From Megalobrama amblycephala (taxonomy: Eukaryota; Chordata; Actinopteri; Cypriniformes; Xenocyprididae): 64,000 nucleotides of DNA. The stretch spans positions 22,207,308-22,271,307 of the forward strand of contig NC_063054.1 in the NCBI RefSeq assembly GCF_018812025.1. The letters are read 5' to 3'. A program made the translations under genes and the position numbers. Under the pieces are notes generated by a model. It searched no databases. It had not been told where the DNA came from and saw nothing but the letters and a program-made list of their open reading frames with translations. This document shows positions 47,001 through 57,933 of this stretch, piece after piece (position 1 is the stretch's first letter; every line of letters starts with the position of its first letter).

Positions 47001-48163
47001 TTTAGTATTTCCTGTGACTTTTTTTTTAACAACGATTTAGCTTTTTATGTGTTCACCATGCCACAAAAGTCACCAGGTTTAGTCATTCCGATGTAGTTAC
47101 AATTTTCAAAAAATCAAAATGTCAAAAGTGACTGAAGACTGACATGTAAATATATCAGTATGTTTGATATTTTTCTCCACAGCATTTCCAGTCTCTTTCT
47201 TCACTGTCTGCATCTGTGAACTCACCCAGTTTACCTGACAATCAACACACTGAACCTGATCTTGTGAGGAAATGTCTTTCTGATCTTAAAGTGGAATTCC
47301 AGAAATTTGGCAAGGAGGAATACAACATCATTTCAAATGGTGAGAAAAAAAATATAAATCAAAATAAATTTGTACAAGTGAACCTCTTACATAGATTACC
47401 TAATACACCAGTGTATCTGTATGTTTACAGTTGCAAATATTCAGTTGATATTTCCTTTTGAGCCAATAACCAGCAAGAATTTTCTACGTTGTAAGTGACT
47501 CATACTGTACACACACTCATGCAAAACAGTGGTTAATTTATTTAAAAATATTACTAATCTGTTCTCTCCAAATTACAAGGTAATGTACACATTTCTGGTT
47601 TTGTGTCTGTTTTAATCTTTTTTGTTTTTGTATCAGATTTCCAGAAGTTTACAATGGACACCACCACTGCATACAGTGAACTCCGCATTTCAGAAAACAA
47701 CAGAGAAGCAAGATGCCGTGAAACAATCCGACCACGTATTCAACATCCAGACAGATTTGATTTCTGGCCCCAGGTACTATGCAAAGAAAGTATATCTGGA
47801 CGCTGTTACTGGGAAGTTGAATGGGAGAAAGGGATATGGGGGGTCTATATTGCGGTTTCATATAAAGGAGTGGGAAGAAAAGGACAGGATCGTGCACATT
47901 GGTTTGGACACAACAGTATGTCCTGGAGTCTGGAATGTTCTCAAACTCCCTGTATCTGGCACAACAACAATAAAACTCAGATCTCAGGCCCTATATCCTC
48001 TAAAATAGGTGTATATGTGGACTACAAAGCAGGAACTCTCTCCTTTTATGACATTTCCGACACAATGACTCTCTTACACAGAGTCCAGACCACATTCACT
48101 CAGCCCCTCTATCCTGGGTTTTGGTTCAGTATGTCTTCTTCAGTAATGCTGTGTGACCTCTGA
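38082..48163 (+). CDS. finTRIM-like gene 1, RING exon frameshifted
   Basis: FinTRIMs are fish-expanded TRIM proteins (RING, B-boxes, coiled coil, PRY/SPRY) tied to antiviral immunity. Exons: 38082-38659 (RING, B-boxes), 38792-38887 (coiled coil, 32 aa), 39955-40176 (coiled coil, EQLEQEIAELHRRDAELQ), 47183-47339 and 47637-48163 (PRY/SPRY, ending SVMLCDL). From GACCAG at 38111 the frame reads SCPICQDLLKNPVTC, then B-boxes with CDECTGRKHRAAKSC and CSQHEKINIIYC. The only upstream ATG (38082) is one base out of frame with it, and TAG closes the RING frame near 38090. The RING core reads CGESFCSAC where CGHSYCxxC is usual, so the zinc-binding His is a Glu. The SPRY exon has GRCYWEVEW and YVDYKAGTLSFYD. 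The third intron holds a TIR element and a DIRS retrotransposon. This may be a pseudogene or a RING-dead protein; a one-base sequence error is also possible. Confidence 0.8.
39178..39833. repeat. Angel-end element with long arms and a nested palindrome
   Basis: The outer arms of ~195 bp (39181-39374 and about 39634-39832) are near-perfect inverses, beginning GGGATAGTTCACCCAAAAAT. Inside, CACTCGATTCGTGAGGTCTG (39376-39412) faces its own complement at 39468-39505. That inner hairpin is off-centre, leaving a 128-nt single-copy stretch at 39506-39633. It lies in the intron between the second and third finTRIM exons. Confidence 0.8.
40329..41489. mobile_element. TIR element (AGGGGAGAGTGGGGTAAG family)
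   Basis: The left end ATAGGGGAGAGTGGGGTAAG ATGAGCC and the right end GGTTCATCTTACCCCACTCTC CCCTAT are inverted over ~28 bp. The interior repeats the words GGGGTAAGTTGAT and TTTACCCCA in both orientations. There is no transposase frame. It sits in the third intron of finTRIM gene 1. Confidence 0.75.
41623..41815 (+). repeat. Left inverted terminal repeat of the DIRS element
   Basis: From TTCCCTTTCAGTCGGTCACG through GAGAGCCCTATCAGCTTCGA and GGTGGATATAAATAGGGTAG to TGCAATCGCACTCTGT. The TATAAATA inside fits a promoter TATA box. It pairs with 46497-46665 at high identity. Confidence 0.85.
42000..42913 (+). pseudogene. DIRS gag-like remnant
   Basis: One frame reads from a C-x2-C-x14-C-x2-C cysteine cluster (CITCLG ... 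GSCSHC) through a basic/serine-rich region to EGEQESSGDEDSAALPPSG and EPDPELTAVLSRVAKKVG, near 42680. It then shifts to another frame with RPAPMPFFPEVHDEVTKSW and a basic end (GGKRSRKSRS, stop at 42911-42913). The usual middle of the gag between the last two blocks is partly missing. Homology to fish DIRS gag is from memory. Confidence 0.65.
42992..44716 (+). pseudogene. DIRS reverse transcriptase and RNase H, two nonsense codons
   Basis: A single frame encodes RT with PVPPADMRSGFYSPYFIV, LRPILDLRVLN, AAIDLKDAYFHV, LPFGLALSPRVFTKV and the catalytic NYLDDWLI box. RNase H-like sequence follows (VLVRSDSIATVAYINHQGG, RMSQLARHLLLWSQ). In-frame TAG codons occur at 43997-43999 and 44489-44491, at positions where intact relatives have sense codons. 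The RT lacks a short stretch between LPFK and WFAAID. About 100 residues appear to be missing between LQVNW and SGLWTG, which removes the RT-RNase H connection and the start of RNase H. It is therefore inactive. Confidence 0.85.
44700..45713 (+). pseudogene. DIRS tyrosine recombinase (broken)
   Basis: The enzyme that would integrate the circular DNA copy. In order: an N-terminal SAM-like segment (APSTRNLYALKWNLFVEWC), a frame change into RRLSPSTLKVYVAAIAAHH, another into LALLKRVGDLHAFSV (first catalytic Arg), and finally the frame 45240-45713 with LRAHSTRGVASSWE (His-x-x-Arg) and MFARFYSL (nucleophile Tyr). All catalytic residues are visible, but at least three frame changes separate them. 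Confidence 0.85.
46320..46445. repeat. DIRS internal complementary region
   Basis: Contains ACTGACGTACGTCGAACGTG ACCGACTGAAAGGGAACGTC, the inverse of the extreme left end, directly joined to the inverse of the extreme right end (TCTCGGTTACGTATGTAACC CTCATTCCCTGAAGGAGGGA). This joint sequence is the template thought to allow circle formation in DIRS replication. Confidence 0.85.
46497..46708 (-). repeat. Right inverted terminal repeat of the DIRS element
   Basis: The inner part is the inverse of 41640-41815 (CTACCCTATTTATATCCACC, ATTATGCAAATATCGCACGC). The outer part (TCCGTTCCCTCCTTCAGGGA, ending CGAGACGTT) is not shared with the left end but is complementary to the internal region. Confidence 0.85.
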
Positions 48164-50882
48164 GCTGTGCTGCCTTTGCTGTTTATGAAATATTTGTGTA
48201 ATGTTACTTTTAAGATAGTAAAATATATCACTAAATACAGATTTGTCGCATATAAATGTTCTATGCTGTAAGGAGCTAGAAAATTGAAATGTTTGAAGAC
48301 ATGAAATATACACTTTGCATACTATTATTTACATTTATGTTCTTTTTTTTTTTTACAATTATTTTCTATATATATATATATATATATATATTAAAGAATG
48401 AGAGAATGTAAGTGCAATTTAAATGAGAAAATGATAATCAGAAGGTTTTGGTCACTTTCATTATGCTGATGATTTTAATAAAAACAGATTATGATCGTTA
48501 CAGTTGTGTTACATGATTTATGACCCCTTTTTTTTGTGGAATAGACAGCAAATAAGTTGAATCTTGTGTGAACAAGAATTGTGCTACTCTTGTTGAGCCA
48601 GTAGATGGAGACATCTCTCTTGCACTGATCACAGTCAGCAAAATGATATAGTTCAATAAATCAATGAATAAATGTTTAGTTATATTTTAATTAAAATAGT
48701 GTGTAATTATATGCTTTTCTTAATGCAACATTCCCATTTTACAATGACCATCACAGTACCTATCATTTCAAAATCACGTTGGATATCATATTCAGAGTTC
48801 ACAGTTTTTATTCCACCACTCTCATAATGACAACACACAGAACACACATTATATGGACATGTTACTATAATCGTTTAACAACAAAGTGTGTATATGTAAG
48901 CGCTTTATTGTAGCCTATATTAAAACTGTAAGTTTCTCTCTGTACAATAATAACGCCCTCACCTCTCTGAACATATCTGATTTATCTCCTAAACCTATTA
49001 TACACCAATCAACATGGCAGTTGGTGTGAAGGTGAACGCAAAGCACAACAAGCTGCTTTTTGTCTTCATTTGTCGGCAGGTTTTATTTTATATAAACATC
49101 CTCATTAAATCCGGCCTAACATGTCTAACTTAATTTATTCATCTCATTTGAAACCTCTTCTGTACAAACATCAAACTCACTGCCTATTTCCTCGATTCAC
49201 TTGTGCTGCGAAAATTGAACGCTTGCACCTAACACTGTCTGGGCACAGGTATGCAAATTATGTTATGAAGGAGCCATGTTTTTGAATGTCCCCACTGTAA
49301 AATGATTGTATAAAAATGATAACATCTTTACATGAATAACCACACATTAACTGATTCTTGAGACAAGGGACAAAACATGTCCTTCTGTTAAAAATAAATT
49401 TATTTATTAAAAAAATGAAAATACTTAAAAAAAGTTATTTAAAGGAATTCTGTGTACTCAGGGTATCCATTGCTTATATTGTTTAATAATGTATTATTTT
49501 AAATGCTCTATACTTGGAAAATACATGTAATTTTACCTGTCCTGTACTTAGTATGAATTCACAATGTAAAAAAAGTGTTTAAAAATGCAAAGAATTCTAA
49601 AATATAAATTTAAATTGAAAGGCTCAGAATTGCAAGATATCAAACTATGTAAAAAGTAAATCTTGAATTATATTTTCCATAAAACCCTGATGTAATGGTC
49701 TTCATAGAGAGCAAACATGTCCTTTGGATTCACATAGAATTGAAAACATTTCTGTTGCTGCTCTAAAGAACATTTCTTGTTCTGCTACATAATGCTTACC
49801 CTTTCACGAAACCATAACATAAGCTTCTTGTGCTTTTTCAGTGAGCTACGTACTGGAGACCCATTGAGACATACTGTACCATTTAACTCAAATCAGCGTC
49901 AACTGGATGTTTTATTTGCATTGTATCCGTGCAGCAAGATGACAATTTCGACCCAAAAGCACATTCTTTTCACGAGTGTTGTCGCGAGTCATGCTCTCGC
50001 TGATACAAGAAGAGTAGTTTGAGCGCGCGCATATCTGATCAAGAGCAGCCATTTGTGCTCGCGCATCACTTTGGTGCACTCTCGACGTTTGTCATTAAAA
50101 TATCGTCATAGAAACGGCCTTAAATAAACTATAAAACAGGGTGAAAATCGTGCCTGAAAGCTCCAATCGATTTTTTATTGGTTAAAATCAATGGAGAATA
50201 TCTCGTATTTTTCCGTGGGTGCTCGACCATTTCCGTGGGTGCTCCAGCTGCTGTAGCCTACTGCTAAAAGTAGAAAAGCAAACCACTGGAAGGATTGTTG
50301 AATTAAATTAAATATAGTAGTTAAGTGAGTTTTTCAAATTTTTTGTCTTGTCAATCTGTTGTTTGATCAAATATTTGTTAGTACTGAAATCTGTTGTAAC
50401 TTCAGTTGGACCTACAGTTGCCAACACATCAGAATTTGTCAACTCCATCAGATGAAGGTTTTTGTTAATTTTGAAAGAAATATTTTACTATTTTTTCAAT
50501 TTATTGTGTTAAAATATTAAAACCAACTGAACTACATTATACTATGTCTTATTTACCTGAGAACATTGGTTATATTTGCTTAATATTAAAAAGGAGGGTA
50601 GAAAATTAAGGAAGGTATAGAACTAAGGAATTTAAAATCTGGATTGTTCATAATAGTGAATCTAAAACATGGTTTGTCCCTTATCTCAAGAATCCCTTTT
50701 GTTCCTTATCTGTATTATGAAGCACAGCAACGAACTGGTGGTTGCTAGGAAACCTCAAACAGTAAAACCTGCTATAGTCAAGTTTCTCTTTTCTTTAACG
50801 ACATCACACTGACAACGCAGTATTTATTAATGTTCACTTTGTCATAAAGAAATTTTGTTTTTGTGTGTGTTTTCTGCCACAG
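48164..50882 (+). other. Gap between the two finTRIM cassettes
   Basis: No RING or B-box exon is present here, although a complete second TRIM gene would need one. A (TA)n tract lies at 48367-48391. The words TTGAGACAAGGGACAAAACATG (49359) and CATGGTTTGTCCCTTATCTCAA (50669) are inverted partners 1.3 kb apart, perhaps ends of a DNA element. A CpG-rich patch at 49990-50090 looks like another dispersed repeat. Confidence 0.5.
48367..48391. repeat. (TA)n microsatellite
   Basis: An uninterrupted AT dinucleotide run after a poly-T/A tract, 3' of the first finTRIM SPRY exon. Confidence 0.9.
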
Positions 50883-51358
50883 AACCAGATTCAGAAGATG
50901 CAGAGCACAACCAAGCAGAAAATCCAGGAGAAACAGAAATCGATAGAGGAGCTGAAACAGGCTGTGAACACACTGAAGGTTAGAGACGCTCATTTACGTT
51001 TGCATTCCTTTAAAGGGATAGTTCACCCAAAATGAAAATTCTGTCATCATTTAATCACATTCATGTTGTTCCAAGCCTGTATGAATTTTTTCTTCTGGTG
51101 AACCAAAAGAAGATATTTTGAAGAGTATGGGTAATGACTTCCATAGTATGGAGAAAAAAAAATACTATGGAAGTCAATGGAGACCTTTCAACTGTTTGGT
51201 TACCCATATTCTTCAAAATGTCTTCTTTTGTGTTCGGCAGTAGAAAAAAAAATCACACAAGTTTGGAACAACATGAGGGTGAGTAAACAATTACAGAATG
51301 TTCATTTTTGGGTGAACTATCCCTTTAAGAACACTACCGTTCAAACGTTTGGGGTCAG

Positions 51359-51424
<66 letters not shown>

Positions 51425-54400
51425 TTTTAAGAATTAATTATGTATTAAATTGTGTAGTAGTGGTAGTGAACTCATTTATAATGTTAAAAATAGTATTTTA
51501 AATAATTTGTAATAATATTTCACAATACAGACTTCCAACCTCAAACTTTTGAACAGAATTGTATTTTATCTAGTGAGAAGCTGTTTGTTGTTAGAACTAA
51601 AGGTAAAGGCTTCTTTGCAACATATACAGTAGGAAGATAATTTGACTAATGTGCTGGTCACTCTTTTCCATGCAGTAACAATGAATGATGACACAAAAGC
51701 ACCATAAAAGTATCAGCTATCATATGAAGCCATATGATCATTTTGTGAGGCACAGACCAAAATCTAAATCTGTCTCTCTGTGTCTCCTCACATAGCACTG
51801 TGTTCAGACAGCAGTGGAGAACAATGAGAAGATCCTTTCTGAGCTGATCCTCTCTATCAAGAGAAGACAGCATGAGGTGATAGAGCTGATCAGAGATCAG
51901 GAGAGGACTGAAGTGAGTCGAGCAGAAAGACTCATGGAGCAGCTGGAGCAGGAGATCGTTGATCTCGAGAGGAGAGACACAGAGCTGGATCAACTTTCAC
52001 ACACACCAGAACATTTTCATTTCAAGGTAAAACCACTGCCTGAGGCATCATCTCTGGTTCAGTGCAAACATGCATGCTATGCATAAGAATCTATTATGCA
52101 AATAATTGTAAAGCAATTGTTTTTATTTCAACTTTTAATTATTTATTTTTCATGTTTTTCTCAATATGAACTTGCCAGAATCTCTCTGCTTCTTCTGAGT
52201 CGTCCAGTATGATTGTTAATATTTCATTTGATGGACTGAGGAAATCGCTCTCTGATCTAAAACAACATTTTGAACATTTTTGTCGGGAAGAGTTTAGTAA
52301 AATCATCTCTGTCGGTAAGAGAATCCATCCTGCATTAAATCATTTAAGGAACTCTTTCATTACTTTGTTACTTTTATTCTAAATAACTTTTAAATGAACA
52401 GATGTTTTATTTTGCACTACATGCACTACAGCATGCAAACTACAATATTAAACTTGATCTCTGTTCCTTTAGTGGCAAGAATTCAGATTTTACCAATGTC
52501 AAGAAATCACTTTAAACAGTGTAAGTATAAAATAGTATACACCTTCATATGACAATGTATGTGTCATATAGTATGACTAGTGTATTAATTCATAAGTGTT
52601 GTATTTAAAATTTACTGAGTTCACAAAATAGTATTAAAGGTTGGGTAGGCAATTTCAGAGTGGCTAGCAATAGCAAGCTAGCTTTGAAAGCATGAGATCC
52701 CACCCTCCCTTCGGAGCGTCTCCAAAGACACGCCTCCTCCAAAACACATGAACGCACACAGCGGTGTCTGCAAAGCATCACGAGATGAGAGATGAAGTTA
52801 AATTACATCATGTCTCAAAGCACATAATATTATAATAATAATGAACGTAAACAGCTCTTGCTTGTACCACCTGACTGCTGTAGATTCATTTTGTCGTTGA
52901 TAGTGATGACAGAAATGCATAAATCTTAGTAGGAGCATAAGCTCATTGTTTTGCTCTTATGAAAAAGAAGTATAGGCTACTTCAAGTTCATTTATTTAAG
53001 TATACATAAGTAATGTTCAAGTATATTTTTAAGTATACTTTATATAGTAACTAGTATCAATGTACTAGTAGTAAACTTATAAGTTTACTATTTTAATACT
53101 GCCTGGGACTAAATTTGCCCAATTTAAGTATACGTTTAAGTGCATAAGTGTAACAGTAGAAAACTTTAAGTACACAACTAGTTCACAGCTTCGTTTCTCA
53201 TTTGTACTGCATCTGTACTACAAGTGAACTTATAAGTATACTAGCAGTTTACTATTTTAATACTTATAGTACATTTTTAGTATATGAAAGTACACTTTGA
53301 AATATATTCAGTAAACTTTAGTGCAAGTATACTTGTAAGTCTTCTTTAAGTGAACAACATCACACTTATAGTTTACTTTTTATATATTATTTTTTAATAT
53401 ATTACTTTTTTAAGTATACTATGTGTTCCTATTTAGGTATTATATTTTATACTTGAAATACCTTTAAGTGTACTTTAACTCTTTCCATGTTTAAAACATT
53501 TTATTCTAGCTTCATGAATTCTTTCTTATCTACACTTAAATGTGGGTGTTTCATTTTTTTTTTTTTTAAGAAAACATTTTAAACAAAAAGCTGAGAAAAA
53601 TGCATTTTTTTTTGTCAAAGACTATCTAGCCTACACAAAAATCCAGATACTCAGAATTAGGAATACATCTGTTTTCTTTATATATCAATATTTTCAAACA
53701 ATGTAGGCTACTTTTATACTATACATTTATAAATATACTTTAAAGTATATCTCGATCAAAGTCGAGTATACTTAAGTGCAATTTTAAGTATATTTCTCAC
53801 AAGTACATAAAGTATATTTCTGAGAAGTATATGAGAAGTAGACTGAAAGTATACATCGGATCGAATGCAATGATTTTGGACGAACATATTTTGTTCCTGA
53901 GACTTCCACAGAAGATATATGTTTAAATAGATATATGTACATGTTTGTATATGTTTTAATATTAAAACCACTTCTATTATTGATTGTTATTAGGAGGTGA
54001 AGAGAGTGTTTATAAAACAAATTGCCTACCCTACCTTTAAACAAATTCTTTTTTTCCCCCCATTGCTAAGATTATAGTCGGTCATAACTGACAATAACAA
54101 TCACAGCATTCTTCAATAATTTTTCTCAGATTTTTGCAGCTTTACCCTTGATCCCAACACAGCGAGTGAACACTTTGTCCTCTCTGAGAACAACAGACAG
54201 ATGACATACCCTGAGCATTGTGGGAGATATACGTTCCCCTGCAAGGTGTTTTGTAAGGAGAGCGTGTTTGGACGCTGCTATTGGGAGGTGGAATGGAGTG
54301 GGAGATGTGTGCACATATCAGTCTCATATAAAGAAATGAGTGGCAAAGGAAAGGGAAGAGTTGGTATGTTTGGAAACAACAACACATCTTGGAGTCTGCA

Positions 54401-54683
54401 GTGTTTTCCCAAGCCTGTTTTCTGGCATAAGAGTATTAAAACTGAGATCTCAGGCCGTTTATCCTCTAGGGTAGGCGTGTATGTGGACTACAAAGCAGGA
54501 ACTCTTTCTTTCTACAATGTCTCTGATACAGTGAGTCTCTTACACCATGTCCAGACTACATTCACTCAACCCCTCTATCCTGGGTTTTGGTTCTGTGCAT
54601 CAGGTTCTGGAGATCTGCTCAGCCCAGAGTGCTCCGGGTTCAACACCAATACGTTCTCCTCAGTCAAATTGTGTGATCTATAA
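50883..54683 (+). CDS. finTRIM-like cassette 2 (coiled coil, PRY/SPRY; no RING exon)
   Basis: Exons: 50883-50978 (coiled coil, KQKIQEKQKSIEELKQ), 51796-52026 (coiled coil, LMEQLEQEIVDLERRDTEL), 52179-52314, 52473-52520 (short linker exon) and 54130-54683 (PRY/SPRY: FTLDPNTASEHFVLSENN, GRCYWEVEW, YVDYKAGTLSFYN, LYPGFWF, ending SVKLCDL). The GT-AG junctions and phases agree through all five. I found no RING/B-box exon between 48164 and 50882, so it is either 5'-truncated or spliced to the RING exon at 38 kb, whose phase-0 donor is compatible. The SPRY resembles that of gene 1 but has a longer C-terminal loop (GSGDLLSPECSGFN). The SPRY would be the ligand-recognition surface. Confidence 0.82.
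51010..51328. repeat. Complete Angel-like inverted-repeat element
   Basis: It starts TTAAAGGGATAGTTCACCC and ends GGGTGAACTATCCCTTTAA. The centre folds on AATACTATGGAAGTCAATGG and its partner TGACTTCCATAGTAT. It lies in the first intron of finTRIM cassette 2. Confidence 0.85.
51331..51561. repeat. ACACTAC-TTCAAA TIR element with (TA)n core
   Basis: The left end ACACTACCGTTCAAACGTTT GGGG matches the family seen at 61151. The right end CAAACTTTTGAACAG is its inverse, partly decayed. A ~58-bp (TA)n run at 51364-51421 has expanded inside it. Confidence 0.6.
52634..54040. mobile_element. 1.4-kb TTAA-ended TIR element
   Basis: The left end TTAAAGGTTGGGTAGGCAAT and the right end ATTGCCTACCCTACCTTTAA are inverted. 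The first ~140 bp match 1139-1280. From about 52990 to 53850 the interior is packed with the palindrome AAGTATACTT and its one- or two-base variants. There is no transposase frame. It fills most of the intron before the SPRY exon of cassette 2. Confidence 0.75.
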
Positions 54684-54734
54684 ACAAGTACTGGGGAAAA
54701 ATCTGATACCTTCTTCAGCATTATTAACATTACT

Positions 54735-54736
<2 letters not shown>

Positions 54737-54795
<59 letters not shown>
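54737..54795. repeat. (TA)n microsatellite
   Basis: About 29 uninterrupted AT units in the 3' UTR region of finTRIM cassette 2, close to a candidate AATAAA at about 54827. Confidence 0.9.
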
Positions 54796-54798
<3 letters not shown>

Positions 54799-54799
54799 C

Positions 54800-55521
54800 T
54801 AGAATGAAAATATGTTTGTGTTTGTAAAATAAAACTTTTAAAATTGTGTATTATATTTTCCTCTAAATTAAAGCAAAGATTACCTAAAATGACATAGGCC
54901 TATTTGTATTAAAATTTTTAATTAATTTCTGTTTCTACTTTTCTGTCTCTGCTTTTAAACATGAACATTGTTCACACAGATTTGAATTGGGCAAAAAAAA
55001 AAAAAAACATTTTTTATTAATAAAACATTTCAGTCAGAGGACTGAATAAAACATTTTATACAATGTAAAATATCACAGTCAGGTAAATCGCAGTTTCCCA
55101 TCCAGGGATTTTCTAACCACTAGGAGTTCATGAAATTGTGATCTTCATTAAATTTTAACCAATTTTAAATTAAAAATAATTAAAATGTAATAATATTAAA
55201 AAAAATTCCAAAGTGAAATTTAAAATTCATTATATTTTATAAGGTTAACATTGCTTACGATTTCACGGGGTACTTCAGGTAAATACCTGTTCACAGGGGT
55301 TCATCTGAAAAAAAAGACTGCAAATCCTAAAGTTGTTTGTCATTTTAAAATGAGGCTTTTATTGTGTGAAGCTTCATGTAGTACCTCTAAAGACCGATAG
55401 GAGGCGCAAGAGTTCTCAAAAACAATTCTACGTCACGTGAAATGGGAATTACGACATGACGCGCAGTGCGTCATACGCGTATTTTAATACACGTATTGTT
55501 GATAACTAGCGTGATAAAAAA
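54800..55521. other. Intergenic region and ginm1 upstream sequence
   Basis: AT-rich spacer with homopolymer A runs. A CpG-bearing stretch at 55400-55500 (ACGTCACGTGAAATGG, GACGCGCAGTGCGTCATACG) lies directly upstream of the ginm1 ATG and is the likely promoter. ACGTCACGTG contains CRE-like (TGACGT on the other strand) and E-box (CACGTG) cores. Confidence 0.5.
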
Positions 55522-57933
55522 ATGGCGTCTACATGGAAAATACATTTAACGATGGTTTATTTGATCGTCTTGTGTATCCTGGCTAATACCCAATCGAAAC
55601 AAATAACCACGGTGGGTGATATTTCATATATTTTGAGGTAACGTAGTTTAATGTCTTTCTGTTGCATCACATGTGTAGCCGCACAAAAGGCTTATTAGAT
55701 ATTAGATAACTGACAAGTTATTATTCGTTTGGTTTATAAAGTTGCTTACACCATGGTTTGTCTGCTGATACATTTAAGTAAAAATATAATATTCACGGTT
55801 AAATTTACCTAAAGCAGTGGCTGTTAGCTTTGAAAACTTCAGGACAAGACTGTCAAGTCAGAATCATGTAAACAAACGCGTTTGTTATTATGTATGTTGC
55901 TTATTTCACAGGAGACTATCGTGTTAAATGTGACAGCGGTTAGTGAAAAGAACCAGACAAAGTACAGTGTACAGGTAAGAAGTATTTTGGGGAATATAGT
56001 GATTACATACATAATATGTTTTGTGAAGGAGGGGTAATTTACAATTATTTCTCATTCTTTCAGATTAATTTGAATATAGGTTTCTTGGACAATGAAACAT
56101 TTATTAATGGAGCTCCTCTCAAGTCTACAGGAGTCACGAGGATGACATGTCCTGCATTGTTGTGTATGTTTTTTTTTATTTTTTATTAATTGCTTGCATT
56201 CCTGTTTTTAAACTCTAGTGAAGAGATTTTTGTTCTTTTCTTTGTGTTTGCAGTGGATGGTTATAACGTGAGCTCTGATAATCCGGCGGATGGGTTAGTC
56301 AGCAGTGAGCTGAGGCTGATGGTGAATCAATCATATGTTCAGAACGATGCTGGAGAGCAGGTTCTGTTACTCCTCCTGAGTCAGGAGATTATCCAGTTGG
56401 CGGATGAAAAGGTTTTAACCATCACCCTATAAATCTTGATTGACATAATTGAATTCTCTGTCATATGGCTTTCACAGAGTAATAAAGTCTTTAACAAAAT
56501 TACAGCTTTTATGCTATGAAAAGAAACCAAACTCTTGATTGAGGCAGTGCACACGAATGTGATCAAGCACTTGATGTCGTAATTTTGTAGGTCCAGCAGC
56601 CAGACGTGTGTGAGGTGGAGATCAGGTTGAACCAGAGCTCTGAGAAGATCACACAGGTCATCAATATTTACCCTTTATCAAGCAGCAAGCTCTCCATTAT
56701 TCCACGAGAGAATGACGTCTTGGTTACTGATGCGTCCATACATAATACAGGTATATTATGTGGCATAAAATGATCTGAAAAGTGCCTTTAGTGCTTTAAT
56801 TGAAAGGATTTCTATGTATTGTTTTCTGCCTTCACAGTTGAAGACCAAGTGCGTAACACCACTAGCCACTATCTACTCAAACATGCAGAGACCACCCAAG
56901 AGGAGATTGCAGCTCCAGGGAAACTTCCTGAAACTCCCTTGCGGATGGACCCTGAAACCCTGTACGAGTCCAGAGAGGAAGAGGAAAGGACTTCCGATTC
57001 AGTGCTGCTTGGGGTTCCTCTAAGGGGGTCCATATCCTCTTACAGTGTAAGTGCTTCTGTACCACCACTGTGAACTCTTGGGGTATAATAAATACTGGGA
57101 TAAATACGGGATAATGTACTACTTTAAAGTCGGAATGAAATGGAAATTGCAATATTCTTTTCTATCCTATTGTGATGTTTGTCTGAGTGAAGCGGCTTCA
57201 CAAACAAGAAAAAAAAGCTACTATTGCTGTGATGTCATGTAAGTGACAGGTTGTGCCGCCCTCATGCAGTAAACACGTCATCAGAGAAGAGAGGAGATGT
57301 TGCTGCAAGAAGGAGGGGAAATTATTTTGATTGAAGATAATGAGGGCAGTAGTGTCATTTTCAGAGACCTATAGCATTAATGCGATTTGTTATTGGGGCA
57401 GGTGGCGTGTCAGTGGGTTGAAGAGCTGAGGGATAAACTGAGGCGCTTCTGGTCTGATTCAGTCCCGCTCTTCTTCTTGATCATGTGGGTGGTGGTGGTT
57501 GGCGTTGCAGGCTCAGCTGTCATCATTAAGATCCTGGATCTTCTGTTCCCCTCCTGTGAACACAGGTACAACTTGCACCAACCTGTAACTGGGTCTCTCA
57601 ACAGGTCCTATAATAAATGCACGGCCATATAGGTGATATTTGAATGATATGATTTGAAGCACTGATTATTTATTAGAACTCAATCAGGGTTGTTTGTTCA
57701 CTATAGACGTGAGCACAGTTGGATTAGATCTCATCCCATGAATGAAGTGCCGTTTTATGCAGTCTAATAGAGAACATGTATAGGCCTAAATGATATACAA
57801 CATTTTTCCTTTCTTTCATAGAGGGTTCTTTCATCTGAATCCAGAGACTCTGATGCCAGATGATGAAAAGCAGAGGCTAATAGATAACATGGATGAAGAA
57901 ATGCCAGAAAAAAGCATTTTGATAGAAAAGTGA
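55522..57933 (+). CDS. ginm1: GINM1, glycosylated integral membrane protein 1
   Basis: A single-pass glycoprotein of poorly known function. Eight exons: 55522-55611, 55912-55974, 56064-56163, 56254-56411, 56591-56750, 56838-57046, 57402-57565 and 57822-57933. They give 351 aa with consistent phases. The N-terminus is a signal peptide (HLTMVYLIVLCILANTQS). The luminal part has many N-x-S/T sites (NVTA, NQTK, NETF, NVSS, NQSY, NQSS, NTTS). The family signature GKLPETPLR is in exon 6 and CQWVEELRDKLRRFWSD opens exon 7. The helix LFFLIMWVVVVGVAGSAVII spans about residues 284-303. The tail is acidic and ends EKSILIEK. The start is the first ATG before the signal peptide. Its neighbour katna1 lies tail to tail, as I recall for human. 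Confidence 0.93.

Noticed and set aside
51177..51437. Frame ending in a long Ile-Tyr repeat (and a similar one at 54547-54807)
   Set aside because: Translation of (TA)n microsatellites joined to repeat or SPRY-shadow sequence.
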